A stretch of 64,000 nucleotides of DNA. Origin: Seminavis robusta. Its lineage: Eukaryota; Bacillariophyta; Bacillariophyceae; Naviculales; Naviculaceae. This document shows, piece after piece, positions 11,211-23,368 of the stretch (positions are counted from its first letter, which is position 1; every line of letters starts with the position of its first letter). The position numbers were made by a program, and so were the translations under genes. The notes under the pieces are model-generated. The model saw only the letters and a list, made by a program, of their open reading frames with translations, was not told where the DNA came from and searched no databases. The stretch covers positions 47,356 to 111,355 of the forward strand of contig CAICTM010000124.1 of NCBI GenBank assembly GCA_903772945.1. Reading direction: 5' to 3'.

Positions 11211-12811
11211 TGTCAATTTGCTCTAAAACTAGATGATAGTAATAGTAGTAGCACTCTAGATTTGGAGATGAAGCTTCTTTTTGTGGTCAATAAAGGCAAA
11301 CGAGCTGATGTTGATGTTCTCTGCCAATAGCACAAGGACCTCTTCTTCTTTCCCACAGCGAAGCACAGGAACCTTTTGTGACAGTGTGGTACTAATAGAA
11401 TTCTATTTGTTGTGTCGTGTCATTGCCCTTACTCTACTAGCTAGTAGCTAGTAGCTAGTACATCGTACTTTCAGACTTTCTCCGTCGGGCTTTCTCCCTC
11501 GGATCTTTCTGGAATTCTCAAAAATTCAATGGTTGCAAAAGCACCACGAAATTACTGAGGTTCGGGCCAAAGAGCCAGTGAGTGGTGGTGGGAAACCTTT
11601 TTTTATAACAAACCGTCCCCCCAAAGGTTCACGGGTGCGTTGGTGCTTGGCGCTTTTTTTTGGAAAGCAAGTGTAGTCTACAAGCTGCTTTGTTACAATT
11701 CTCAAGAGTAGACTAGGTGGTACTGTAGAGTCTACTTCAGTTTTTTTGATTTTGGTGGCACAGTGCAGTTGTACAAAAGCAAGCCTGGTAGCAGCCAAGC
11801 AAACCAAGCAAACCAAGCAAACTATTATACCGGTAGAGCAGCTACGCCAGGATGAGACCTTACCATTGGCTCCCTTGCCATAGTAATCGCGCAGCCCAGG
11901 TCTTGCTGTACCATGGAGCGATGTTCTGAAATCCTTCAAGCAACCTGGGGTTCAGGTGTACCTAGCTAGCTAGAGGAAGAGCAAAAAGCACCAAGGTTTG
12001 GTTTCAACGATGGATGGGCTTGGATGCAATATCTCTGGTAGTAGCCAGCATCTTCCGAATATTTGGAGTGGGCCAGCATGTTTCGAAACAGAGGGACTGT
12101 GGAACCATTGCAGTGCATTGCGTGTTCAACGAGTGGGATGAGGTGCTTCTTGCTCTGCATCTTCCAAAAGCAGGGGAAGGAGATTCACAAACAGGCTTGT
12201 CCCATTCTGTGGATACTATGCTACCAGCTGGCCAGCACAGCGCCAGAGATCTAACTGGCAGACTAGTAGCTAGACAGTTTAGGTGGTTGCGAATGCCAAT
12301 ATCTAACGTTGCGAATCCCAATCTGGCACCCATGGACTGAGAAGCTGCCTGAGATACCCGCGATGAAAAATGATGAATCTTCAAGTCTTAAGTATACCGT
12401 TCGGTAGCTACACTAACTAGCTAGGAAAGTAAAACTTTGGTGATTGGAGGGAATTTCTCATCTATAGGATTGTTTCTATAGTAGTAGACTGTTCGGCCCA
12501 GAAGGCCAAGCATATAAGCACAGCCCGAATCGGACCAATGCAGATTGCGTTCAGGGCGACAGGTTCACTTGGATATCCTGATTACTGTAGCCATTGTGAT
12601 GTGTCAAGCATGACATGACAGGCAGATAGATAAAAAGCTGGCTCTAGCTGGCTACACCAAGCTGGAATCAACACGTGGAAGGGGATGATTGTAGAAGCAC
12701 GTACAAGGGTGTGTAGGTAGGTAGGCAGGTCATCAAGTCGAGAGGAGAAGGTAAGCAAGTTGAAGTAGTAGGTAGAGGTAGAGAGAGATAGACGTCGAAA
12801 GTGTGCTGAGT
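11211..12811. other. 1.6 kb intergenic region with simple repeats
   Basis: No gene is supported. It contains CTAGTAG tandem copies near 11440-11460, three perfect 9-bp copies of CCAAGCAAA at 11795-11821, several poly-T runs near 11598-11760 and CTAGCTAG near 11961-11972 and 12416-12424. Open frames here lack conserved blocks. Confidence 0.55.
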
Positions 12812-13573
12812 TCAGGCTGCAGCAGGGCTCGCAGACCACAGCTCCAACTCAGATGCCCCACTGAGGATCTTGATATCTTCCAAGACAGCAAGTCTTCTGG
12901 AAGATATTATCTTACACTCTTTCGGCTTGTTGGGTGCACAGCTATCGTCCTCATCATCATCATCATCTTCCAAGACAGGGCAAGATGGGTTGGAAGATTG
13001 GGAAGGTGTTTCTACAGTGCGCTCTCGCACATCGTGATGATCTTGGATCCCCTGAAGCAACGCCATACCCAAACATCTGGAGGAAACAAGACGGTACGCA
13101 GCTGCGATTTGTTCAGGATCTTCTCGTCCTTCTCTCCACAGCCTTTGCTGTGTCTGTAGGACAGCAGCGTATGCCTTGAGCCTCTGCTGACTGCGCTTCA
13201 AGGATCCCTCGGAGGTTCGGCACTCCAATCCACGCTTGGTGAATGTATCGGATTCCACCGACAGATCGTTGCGTTGTTGCTCCATGAGAAAAATGTCCCG
13301 TTGGATTTGGAATCTCATCTCACGAAACTCCTCTGGACGGTACCATGCGGCCTTGATGTCATCTTCCGAAAAGTCCTTTACATGAAGAACTTCAAATACT
13401 TCATCTTCTTGTGCAAAGCGGACCCTGGTGCTTCGGGTGTTGGTGGGTGTCAAAGAGGTAGTGGAGGTAACGGATGATTCACTGCTACTAATAGAAGATA
13501 CGCTGGATTCGCACTGATCAAAAGGGCTAGAGTCATCGTCACTCCAATCGACACAGGAAAAATCAAACGACAT
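12812..13573 (-). CDS. RGLE-family protein, copy 1 (unknown function)
   Basis: 253 residues, single exon, start at the first ATG of the frame. It is one of three proteins in this window sharing a core of about 130 residues. Here the core runs from about residue 50 to 180: a VRF strand, DDIKAAWY (W near 77), the signature KRGLECRT near 114-120, an EG-x-x-x-R step, AVLQTQQRLW and a REDPEQIAAAY segment. The N-terminus is Ser/Thr-rich and the part after the core is Asp-rich with a basic patch. No signal peptide or membrane helix is visible. The family is known to me only as diatom hypothetical proteins; the AVL-x-x-Q-x-R segment looks helical and could mediate protein contacts, which is inference. 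Confidence 0.8.
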   Translation of the reverse strand: MSFDFSCVDWSDDDSSPFDQCESSVSSISSSESSVTSTTSLTPTNTRSTRVRFAQEDEVFEVLHVKDFSEDDIKAAWYRPEEFREMRFQIQRDIFLMEQQRNDLSVESDTFTKRGLECRTSEGSLKRSQQRLKAYAAVLQTQQRLWREGREDPEQIAAAYRLVSSRCLGMALLQGIQDHHDVRERTVETPSQSSNPSCPVLEDDDDDEDDSCAPNKPKECKIISSRRLAVLEDIKILSGASELELWSASPAAA

Positions 13574-16500
13574 GGTTGCTCTGGGATAGTATAGGTTGAT
13601 AAAGAGTATGCTTTTGTGTCCAAGAGTCTTGAAAGTTTATGGATATCTGATGAAAGGGATGGTTGGCTCCAAAAAGATAACAAAACAAAAAGTAACTGAT
13701 CTTGTAGAGCTTCTTGTAGTAATAGTGGTGGCGGTATTAGGCTTCTCGGCTTCCCACAGCATCGTACCAACCAAGCAAAAGCTGCGATCTTGGCTCTTTT
13801 GTGACCCAATGTTCTCTCCGACGAAGCCTGTGCCGCTGAGATATCTTCCTTCTAAGTGATCTTTCGTGCTAAGATGTCAAGGATTTAGGATCCACGAGGC
13901 AGGATCCTGTGCTGTGTTGCTAAGAAAGGTCCTACAGTATTTCTACGAGAAAATTAGTATACCAGAGTCATATGACCTGGATGACTCAGTCTCCGTGACA
14001 TCGCAACAACCCAACAAACCAAGCAAGGAAGAGGAAGTCAAAGGAAGCAAGCTGTCCCGGAGTATCTTTTATCTTTTTTCGGGACAAGACGAGCCAGCAG
14101 CCACTCGTTGGCATGGCCAAAAACCAAGAGCGGAAGCATGTACCGTTTTTTGAACCAAGACGTCGCCAGTAGCGAAAGATGGATGACTACGACCAGCGGC
14201 GCGGTGCAAGCTAGCAAGGGCAGGGTCTTTGTTGGAACAGTACCGGTGGCGCGATGCGATAGCCCGCAAATCTTGCCTTGATAGTCTAGTTCCCACCACG
14301 AGTAGCAAACAGCAAAATACTTGTCGAGTTAGCAGCAAGGTCATCAAGAGGCATTTCTAGCCACTGTTGCGCCAGAAGCTAAACAGTTAGGTCATCCACT
14401 GTTTAGACTTGCTTCACAACGCACTTGTATGGATACCGGTAGCTTCCCCGCCGTCCTCTTGTTGCCCACATGGTACCGTACGCAGGCAACACAATTAATT
14501 TACTACATCATGATGGGCTGAACTAGACCACTAGCTAGCTAGTGGCGAGATTGGCTTTGTTGGCTGAGCGGACATGCGGCTCCACGTCCGCTCCCCATCT
14601 AGCACCTGCCAGATTAGTACCATAGTAGACCGACCAAGTGAGCCCTTGCTGGGTTCTGAAAAGTAGGACTAACAAGTAGATAGTACAGTACCATGTACCA
14701 TACTCCTGTTCGAAGTGGCTGTTGCTGCTATGTGTTGCCCAGCTCTCGTCCAACAACACTGGTACGAATGTTAAAATTAATAACGCCTGCAGCTACAAAG
14801 CATTCTACAAGCAAACAAGGCAATGAACCTCTTTGCTGTGCAGTACTGGGCAAGTATTTCTGGGTTGCCTAGCTATCTAGACTAGCCAATTGGTACGGTG
14901 TAGACTGTTGGCATGCAGAAACGGTGAATGTTATTAGGTTCATTGGGTTGCTGTGGCCAAGGTTGCTTGCTAAGATTCTGGTCGGTGCCTGGTTTGGCCT
15001 GGGACTTGGTCGGTTGTAGAGTGCCGCAGTTGGCCTGATAGGCAGCTGCGAATTGAACCGGACCGCTTCTCCCTGCCCACTTGCTGGCTGAAACAGCTCT
15101 CACTCAGATTGAGACCATTCGCTCTGGGAACGAGATGAACGTTGAACATATGTACTAGTTAGTCTAGCTATTAATAGAGTACGGAGGAGTCAGTCAGAGC
15201 CTGGGGTGGGCCAGTTCTCTGAACGAAGCTGATCTCGCAGTCACAGTCCGTGGTCGCTACAGCCAACCATCTAGTAGAGCGATCTACCGCCCTCTTGCAT
15301 CACATCCTACAGGTACTAGATAGCTAGGCGAGAAGCTCTGACTCTGACTACTAGTTGGGTGGTGGCACTGAGCTACTAGCTAGCTAGTTAGGAAGAACTG
15401 CACTTTTGCAAGTCCCAAACAAACCAGCCAGTTTCCTACTAAGGAGAAGAAGGTATTGCATTTGGTGGCAATAGCCTGAGTATGTGTGGTCTAAGTAGTA
15501 GGTGAAGCTTTGGTTGCCTAGTTAACATTGGTCTTAGTACTCTAGAGACTGGGGTTCAACAGAGTACTAGTAGTTACGGTACCTTGGATCCAAGTTTCTC
15601 TTTTGGCATACTGTAGTCTGTAGTCTAGTCTTTGTCATGCGCAACCAACCAAGCATCGCTCCCGGAACAAATAGGTCACAATTTTTTGTGTTGCTTGCAG
15701 TGGGCAAGCATTAATTTTGTGCTGCTTTGCAAGTTGGTACTTTTAGAGGGTACCGGTACACTGTTGGCAAGGGTGATTGATGGCGGGTGATGGGCAATGT
15801 GGCTTGGGGCAATTCGAGTGGAATCAGGACATGTAAATTGATGGCCCTATTGATGGCATGTAGATTGATGGCAAGTGGGACCTAGCTATGGCATCTGAAG
15901 CCTGCACCAGTATTTCTGGCTGGGATTCCCATTCTCTGTTCTTTCTGTAGGATTTTGTTTTGGTAATGCCATTGCTCATTGCTCTACAACTATTGTTTGT
16001 TCTAAAAATATCATTGAGCATTGCTTTGGCCCAACAGCAAATGGGTATCCCATTTATCATTCGGAAATCCGAAGCTCTAGTGGTAGAATCGCAATCCCCA
16101 TTCGTTCCAAACAACAATGAAACTCTCGCTGCCATCGCTGACACTGGCTTGTAGGAAAGAGGGCGAATTGCCCTTCTGGAATATTGCAGGAAGCCAAAGA
16201 TGAACTTGAAATTCGGGGTACCAGCTAGTAATGCGGAGCCCAACCATATCTCCGATACCCCTCTACGTTCCCTCAAATCTAAAAGTTCACTACGTTTTGA
16301 GACGCCTTGACCGGTACGTACGTACCAGGTACCACTTCTGCTGTCAAAAGATCCCCAAGTTCTTGCTCGCTTGATACTGACAATGGCTGATGGTGATCTA
16401 CCGTAACGTCTTTTGTGGCAAGCAAAAGGCGCGAGATTTGCTTGTCTGTATTTCTCGATCTCCTAGCTAGCTAGCTTTTAGATTGTGTTGTTCATGAGAA

Positions 16501-16772
16501 TGTTATATTTGAAATTAATAAAATTACAGAGAATTTCCGGTTTGGTTTTAGTTAGGCATCTGGGAAGAGGAGACGGATTGAACGCCATCGTTGTGCCCCA
16601 CAGCACCGGCACAGTTTCGTGACGGATAACGCAATGAACGAATACTATGAATATCGTACCGTACCGCGGCCCCAGCTGGGCGTCCTCCTTGAAGGGTTAT
16701 CTCTTTCGGTTGTCGAAAGATGGACAATTAGCGCGTATGTGTCAAGTCATGTCTTGTCATTGGGGTGCTTGT
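13574..16772. other. 3.2 kb gene-poor region
   Basis: No gene is supported on either strand; open frames reach about 150 codons but have no recognisable blocks. The DNA is rich in CTAGCTAG-type and GGTACC/ACCGGT words (around 14530, 15370, 16320 and 16465) and CCAACCAAGC-like runs. It could hold a non-coding RNA or degraded mobile DNA, but nothing in the sequence shows either. Confidence 0.5.
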
Positions 16773-17552
16773 TCATGCCACAGCGGTAGTTGGTTGATTC
16801 CTACGCAGCAATTTGGATCCGCTGAATACCCGCTTGAGTCCTTTAAAACTGCTTCGGAGGCTGCGCTCATGGAAGCTACCGGAGCTCTTGAGCTTTTGGA
16901 ATCGCTTGGGAGCAGCCGGCACCGATGCGCTGGAGGAAGTGGAAGCTACCGTACTGTCATCTGCGGAGCGTTCGGAAGATTCTCCCTTGCCGGTCAAATA
17001 ATCCTTGACATCTTGTTCGTCTCTTCGTCCCAACGCCAATGCTTCAAAGGAGCACTTGCAGTTGACATCGATGTATACCTTGGCCAACTGTTCGTCGTCT
17101 CGGGTGTCTTCAAATAGCTGACGGTCTTGTTCGTGAAGTACTGCGGCCATGCCGTCATACTTGTTCTTCATGCGACGACGGGCGCCATCTTTGGTGCGGT
17201 ATTCCAGTCCGCGGGTGCAGTGCTCTTCGCTGTTGGCGGATTCCTCGGGTGTCAGGGCACCCGCCGCCATGAGCTGCACAGTGGGAGCAAAGGACTTTTT
17301 CATGCGTTGAAAGTCGTCGTTGTTGAACCACACATCCTTGGCTTGCTCCCTCGTGATTTTGACAATTTGGCGGACTTTAGCGGTGGGCGCAAAGGAAACG
17401 CGAATGGTGCGGGAGGGGGTATCTTCGTTGTTATTATTAAGCTGACTGGCGGAGATGGCACCGTTCATCTTGTTGGCTTCAGTTTCGTAGGAGGTCCAAG
17501 AGGCGTCTCTGAGGCTGGGCTCGTCGCAGTCGGCGGAGGCTCGGGGTGGCAT
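16773..17552 (-). CDS. RGLE-family protein, copy 2 (unknown function)
   Basis: 259 residues, single exon, start at the first ATG. The family core runs from about residue 48 to 185: IRVSFAPT, AKDVWFNNDDF, the signature TRGLEYRT near 113-120, the DGARRR step, AVLHEQDRQLF and DDEQLAKVY. It differs from copy 1 in its tail, which is Ser-rich then Lys/Arg-rich (SLRSSFKGLKRVFSGSKLL), a pattern that could be amphipathic and membrane- or nucleic-acid-binding. It shares strand with copies 1 and 3 and is 3.2 kb upstream of copy 1 in the sense of transcription, so local duplication is plausible though the copies are clearly diverged. Confidence 0.8.
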   Translation of the reverse strand: MPPRASADCDEPSLRDASWTSYETEANKMNGAISASQLNNNNEDTPSRTIRVSFAPTAKVRQIVKITREQAKDVWFNNDDFQRMKKSFAPTVQLMAAGALTPEESANSEEHCTRGLEYRTKDGARRRMKNKYDGMAAVLHEQDRQLFEDTRDDEQLAKVYIDVNCKCSFEALALGRRDEQDVKDYLTGKGESSERSADDSTVASTSSSASVPAAPKRFQKLKSSGSFHERSLRSSFKGLKRVFSGSKLLRRNQPTTAVA

Positions 17553-19814
17553 GGTGGATAATGAATGGGAAGTGGTGCTGGGGCTGGAGTTGACCTGGTG
17601 CGGGATAGCTAGCTGTTGTAAAGCTGTTGAATTGTGAATGAAGGAAAGATAAAATTATGAGCTGATAGATAATGAGGTGTGATGGGTGCTCGGGAAAGAC
17701 CGCTTGAAGCAGAAGTGAAGAACATACACGATGACCTTAAACATACTTTAATGGCACAGTCTTTGCCCTGATCATGAATTCGAACACAGACATCAAAGAC
17801 TACCGGGTATCCTACAAAACGCTACGCAAAAATGTGTACGATAGACACAGCAAGCGAACTGGTGATCACAAGTGCCAAATGAGGAAACTGATATTTAAGT
17901 ATAGTCATCAGAGAAAAGGAAAAAGAAAGTCATGGCTGGATTAGAATGACTGTCGCTTTCCTTGAAATACAGCTGATGTACTCAACAGTTGACCCTTATC
18001 ATTTAGATGGTCTACCGTACCAAGACAAAATAAATAGTTTCGCCCATGGGACTGACTCGGCTCCACTCAGTGCCTTTAAAGACCTACCGGTAGAGGTACC
18101 GGTCGTCCCTACAATGTACTATTAATGCAGTAGCTAGCTAACACACGGGTACTTGCTCGGTATTCATTCTAAAGGACGTTTTTTGAGCTAGCTAGCACTG
18201 ACGAAAGTTTGAAACATGTATGCATACCGTGCCGTATAAGGCACTTGATAGTACTGCAACTTGATGCTATGATTACTTTAGGTCTGTAGTTTTTGAAGGC
18301 GATGCTGCCCGAGAGTGCGCCTTTTACCGCACAGGTTGCACAGTACCCAATTTCACTGGTAAGCGCAACGTCAACAGTTTTGCAAAGATCTCCTCGTGCT
18401 TTTATTAGGTACCAGTTCCATTTTTTGTCCTATTTGCCTCATTATCTTATAATCAAAGTATAAGAGAAGCATTGTCGATGTCTTTCAGTCAGGGGAAACA
18501 CAGTCCGACAATTGCCCGTCACTTTTGTCAAATTCGGTCTTCTTCGTCGGTGCTTTAAGGCATCCTTAACCTTACAGACACATACAGTACTTCGTCCCGC
18601 CCGCTTGGTGGGTGTTTCTCTTTCTACCGTGGGCTTGTATCGTAAAGTTTGCCTGGAAATGAGAAAACTTATAGTACTTATCAGAGATTTATTAAACATA
18701 TTGGGTACACACTGCTGAGTTACTCGGTCTCACAAAAGATCATGTAATCATTGCAAATTGGTGATGGTCAGGGCAGATGGCTACTGGCTATAGAAGTTGT
18801 TACATGTACGGTACTTGATGATGGTCAGGGTAGGTGGCTACTAGCTATCAAGGAACAGACAGTGAGTGTCCGCAAGCCAGAATATTTGGGCTCTGCCAAT
18901 GCACCGATTCTCGTCATCCATGGCTGACTCCTCGTCCCTCTGGGGATGGGCACTGCACAGTCGACAACTTTGTTGGTCACTTGCACTCTCTGTGTATCTC
19001 ACCAAAGAAGCGGTATGCATCAAGACGGCTGCACGCCAACCTCTCCATTCTTCATCTTCTGGTCTGATCCTCTGACCATTTCCTGTCAGGCAGCGTCGGG
19101 AAAAGTTCTCACCTGTTTGTCTGAAGTCCGTCGTCGTTACCACATGTTTGTCCTTGCGTCCGTTGTTCTGCGACGAGGGCATGGTTCGGCTTTGGGGCCA
19201 TGGCGGTTGCCTCGTCCACACAACCACAGCAGGCAGATATTCTGTGTTGCTCCGCCCTTCCAAAAGTCTAACTGGCTGGATGATGAGATGAATTAGGAGA
19301 TTGTGTAGGCATGGTACGCGTGTCAAAGGTTTTGTCGTTCCTAGTGACTGCTCAAAGATATCTGGTCACTCAGTGATGTTTCCCAGTAGATGCAAGACCA
19401 ACCCAGCCACAAGCCAAACATAATTGTTTGTCAACAGTCTTCTGAGCTTGGTGAAAGAGAATGAACTGAGGCGAGAAAACGCTGGACGTGCAGGTATGAT
19501 TGTGGAGCAAACTCTTTTGAGGGATGGTTGCACTCCCTCTCTTCCTATTGTAGCCTCTTCTGTCCCAGTGATATTTTGCTTGCTTCCGTGTCGCCCAAGA
19601 GCGCAGTACAGTAACCTGAATTGGGATACGGTTGGAGGCATCGGAAGCGTGGGAGTGGTTGTACTATTAAATCCAACCGCTCAACTGTGACTGAGAAGAA
19701 AGTGGGACCGAACCAAAAGTCTCGGCCAAACAGAGGTCGCTAACCCACTCAAGGAAGATACACGTACACGAAAGTCAAAGACAATCTCAAAGTCATGAAG
19801 GGATCATAGCAGCA
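17553..19814. other. 2.3 kb gene-poor region
   Basis: It lies between the divergent RGLE copy 2 (-) and the exostosin-like gene (+). No gene is supported. Frames of up to about 160 codons near 18841-19326 have no conserved block and unlikely composition. It contains a near-repeat around 18760-18850, where 'gatggtcagggyagrtggctactrgctat' style text occurs twice about 60 bp apart, and CTAGCTAG words near 18132 and 18188. Confidence 0.5.
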
Positions 19815-21259
19815 ATGACGATGAAGTTTGAACGAACTCAGCGATTCTCCTTGTTGCTGTTTGCTCTTGTTGTGTGGCTTTGCTACTCCAGAGCACCGGT
19901 ATCGGATGCAAGTCGAGGAATTACACCAGTCTCCAGCAAGCAGCCACAAGAGCGACTTCTTTCTTCGTCATCATCGGCATCGTGGAGAATAAATGATCAA
20001 ACACTTGACTTGTTACCCAAGCTTGATCATGACAAGAACTCCAAACGCTCGCTAATCTTAACAGACATTGGCTGGAACAATCCCGACCAATCCTATGCCT
20101 TGCGCTGGTTTACCAGGTCGATCCGTACCAGAGAACTCTTGCAAGCCTTTGTACGTCACCCAGATTTTGACGCTACTTTTGTCTGGAGCGACATGATGAC
20201 CAACGCTAGTCAGGTCGAGATCGATCCGCAGAAGGAGTATGTTGTGTTCATGGATATTGAGAGTGAGTCGAGTTTTCCCATCAGGATTCAGGATCAGGGC
20301 TAGAATTGCTGCTTGTACCTTCGTGTAGGATTAACTTTTCCACTTTTTAATCTGAAAATGCAATGACAGCCTGTTTTGAATCCCATTATCCACATTACAC
20401 AGGAACCTTTGAATCCAATGCAGACAAGAAATTTGGACGCGTGGTGAAAAGCAAAGACAACCCCTGCCAAAGACTTCCCTTGGGGACATGTCGGGATCTC
20501 GTAAGTGGGATTTTAGATTCGCCTCTATTTCAACTTGCAAAGAAATCAACGCTATTTTTGATGGATTGCTCTGGTGGGGGTCTTCATCCACAATATCGGC
20601 ACGATTTTGAAACGTCCACACAAGTTTCGGTTCTATCTGTTGGGTCGGTCGCCGGTCAACTACAAGACAAATCCGATATGGGGCTGCCTCACGCTGCTGT
20701 GTATCCTATATATCTTAGCGATGGTGAAGAACAAGACATTCGCTCTTGCGAGAGCGACAAGACAACAACCAACAGTAGGCCCCACTTTTTCACCTGGATC
20801 GGCGACGGTAGAATAGGGAGTCCCAGGGGAGGCCTCTTTACACTCCGCAAAGATGCTAGAGATGGCGAGGATGTTGTCATTATGCACGACAATGAATACA
20901 AAAAAGATTTACTTTCAACTTACAAAGGCCACGTACGAAAGTCGCTGTTTGTGGCCACTCCTCGAGGGATGGATCACTCTCCATACCGCTTTACCGAAGC
21001 TCTGAGTGCAGGTGCCATTCCAGTAGTTCATTCCGATGGGTGGGTATTGCCATTCCGAAAAAAAGTAGTTGATTGGAGCAAGTGTGCTGTGATAATACCA
21101 GAAGCCAAAGTTGACAAGACGTTGCAGATCCTCCGAAGCATCAGCCAACAGCAACGGTGTCGAATGCGGCAACACTGTTACTTTGAGATTTACCAAAAGT
21201 ATATGGCCAACGCCACGGCCAACCTGGAAGGAATTCTGGAGAGTCTTCGAGCCATTTGA
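19815..21259 (+). CDS. exostosin-like (GT47-type) glycosyltransferase, type II membrane protein
   Basis: Exons 19815-20262 and 20370-21259 (intron 107 bp, phase 1; the split codon gives Thr in DIE-T-CFESHYPHYTG), 445 residues. An N-terminal hydrophobic segment at about 12-28 (FSLLLFALVVWLCY) is a signal anchor, placing the enzyme in the Golgi lumen. The C-terminal half carries the exostosin pattern: a Lys-rich KDLLSTYKGHVRKSLF region, PRGMDHSPYRFTEALSAG, AIPVVHSDGWVLPF and the WSKCAVIIPE strand. The EAL-x-x-G-x-IPVV segment is the nucleotide-sugar-binding end of the GT-B fold. Substrate cannot be read from sequence. It converges on another glycosyltransferase 200 bp downstream. Confidence 0.85.
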
Positions 21260-21465
21260 ATATAGCTGAGTAAAGCGGATTCGTATAATGTGTTTTGTAC
21301 TACCGTATAGTAAGCGAGCGAGGAGGACAGGATTGCAATCCTTCAATTCACTATTGCAGAGGCAAATTGAACATGCTACAGTTACTGTCCATCTCCGGTC
21401 TCTGGGCCATGCAACTAACCTCTCCGTTTCAACAACATGACTTTGTTTTTCATCCATATCTTGCT

Positions 21466-22740
21466 TCATGAACCCACCGTCGCATGAGATCGAATCAGAT
21501 CAATCCAGTACTGCTTGGTAAGTTTCTCGTAGCGGAACGTCTTTGCCAATGGCACAATACGTCGGTACTCTTGTTCCAACCACTCGGGTGTAAGGTTGTC
21601 ATAGGAATCGATCCAAGCCACTGGCAAATCGCGAAAGGTTCGAAACCATCCATCCGTGCGATTCAAATGCTCCAACACTGGAATCGTCCCCGTGTACAGA
21701 GCTTCCCAGTGCCGATAGCAATCCAAACCAAGTCCACCGGGTGAAAGAATGAATTTGGATTGTTGCAGCTCTCGAAAGTAGTGATCGGCGCCCCTGGTTG
21801 TTCGAGAGTACGTATTCCTCACTCCCGGAAAGTTGCGCAGCACCGTGTCCAAGACTTGTTTTCTCATTTTCCGAGGCCGACTGTTGACCATTAAGAGTTT
21901 GGATCGTTGGTTGTTGCTACGGTTGTCACGTATGGCCTGCAGCAGAGGTGGCACTTGTCGGTCCAAGACGCCCAAGGGGATGGACATGACTTTTGGGTGA
22001 TCCAAGTCCTGGAATTGCACCGTGACGACCGCCCGGAGAGATTTGTCGCGGTTCAAAAAGTTGCGCAAAATCATGGTCCGACTGCAGCCGTGGAGGCGCC
22101 AGTGTTCTGTCAAATTCCAGTGTTCGGCGGTTCTGTTGGCAATGTTGGTCGACAGCATCCCCCAGTTCTCCTGAAAGGGTGTCAAGAACAGAACATAATG
22201 CGAACGTAACGATTTGCGTTTGCTCAAGACAAAACTCTTGGCGTAGGAGCAAATGTCGCCCGCAACGTAAATGCCTGGTTGTTGGATAATACTCGTGTTG
22301 TCGGTAGTAGAGAGTCCAAATTCCCAAAGGAGTGGGTCAAAGGCTCGTGACTTTTCTCGCGATTTCCAATCGAGAATAGTGGACTCGTTCACGAGCGTAT
22401 TCATTCTTTCTCGGTGAATTGTGTAGAACAAATTCTGCTGCTCTTGCCAGCCATGGGATGGAGCGACAATGCTCTTACTGCTGAAAGTTGGCAGAGGTTT
22501 TGTAGCAGGACTTTCTTGATCAACGACGACCACTTGGTGGATTGATTTTCTCTCCTTCAGGTTATTCTGGTGGACGGAAACAAATATCGGACTACTAGCA
22601 AAAGATTCCCACTGGTAGTTGTGGAGGGACGTCAACAGATAGTATGCTACTCCATTGCCGAGAACAGCAATCCCCAGAAGGGGTAAGAGAAAAGTCAACA
22701 GTACACGAGAAGTCTTCTTGGTGGCAGGAGAGGAGCCCAT
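21466..22740 (-). CDS. exostosin/RXYLT1-like glycosyltransferase, type II membrane protein
   Basis: 424 residues, single exon; the start at 22740 is the first ATG (a GTG lies three codons upstream). A hydrophobic anchor at about 13-36 (VLLTFLLPLLGIAVLGNGVA) follows a short basic N-terminus, so it is a type II Golgi protein. The C-terminal block has SKFILSPGGLGLDCYRHWEA followed by LYTGTIPVLEH, the pattern of exostosin-like and RXYLT1/TMEM5-like transferases, where the acidic and aromatic residues after SP-x-G hold the nucleotide sugar. Several N-x-S/T sequons (for example NLT, NRT) fit a lumenal domain. Donor and acceptor are not deducible. Confidence 0.75.
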   Translation of the reverse strand: MGSSPATKKTSRVLLTFLLPLLGIAVLGNGVAYYLLTSLHNYQWESFASSPIFVSVHQNNLKERKSIHQVVVVDQESPATKPLPTFSSKSIVAPSHGWQEQQNLFYTIHRERMNTLVNESTILDWKSREKSRAFDPLLWEFGLSTTDNTSIIQQPGIYVAGDICSYAKSFVLSKRKSLRSHYVLFLTPFQENWGMLSTNIANRTAEHWNLTEHWRLHGCSRTMILRNFLNRDKSLRAVVTVQFQDLDHPKVMSIPLGVLDRQVPPLLQAIRDNRSNNQRSKLLMVNSRPRKMRKQVLDTVLRNFPGVRNTYSRTTRGADHYFRELQQSKFILSPGGLGLDCYRHWEALYTGTIPVLEHLNRTDGWFRTFRDLPVAWIDSYDNLTPEWLEQEYRRIVPLAKTFRYEKLTKQYWIDLIRSHATVGS

Positions 22741-23368
22741 TCCAACCACTCAGTTGATGAACAACTCTTATTAGACATGATCGATCGATACCAATACTGG
22801 ACCCCTATTCTCTTCAGCAATCATCATCGCACTACTAGAATGCAGTGGCTACCGATAGTGCTCAGCATCCAGCATCGATGCCACAGTCGTCGCTTCGGCA
22901 AAGTACGGAAGAAACTTGATAATAAAATAATATTTTAGGAAGCAGGCCGGCCGAGGAGAAATCAAACCGTGGTGGGAGTAATGTTTCAATTGCCGACCAC
23001 TCCAACCACAAGCACAATTTTCGCAAGCTCAAAGAAGTGAGTGCCAATGAAGAAGACACTCCTATTCCACTGTGAACTGTACCATAGTAGCCAAATACTA
23101 CTTGTAGGAGTACCAATCAATTCTGCCTATCGGTCTCACAGCGTGCTTGTCACACCACCAGAATGGAAGCTTTAGCCGTCTCGTCGGAATTAAACCGCAT
23201 GAGACTCCTAGCTAGCTAGTAGCCACCCTCGTTCCAGAATTGCGTACCATCATGAGAGAATTCATCTCATTATTCGACAGAAAGTCACCTTCCTGCCATC
23301 CGCTCCCTTGCCTTGCCAAGAGATCGAGTGAACTGAACTTGCCGACCCTCTGATTGATTCGATCTACG
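22741..23368. other. 628 bp intergenic region between divergent genes
   Basis: It holds the 5' regions of the glycosyltransferase (-) and the second zinc-knuckle gene (+). A CTAGCTAGCTAG run lies near 23209-23219. No further gene is supported. Confidence 0.55.

Noticed and set aside
13866-14153. 95-codon plus-strand frame
   Set aside because: Low-quality composition, no match to any pattern and no supporting context.
18841-19326. 161-codon minus-strand frame
   Set aside because: No conserved block, irregular composition, and overlapping open frames on the other strand of similar length; judged chance.
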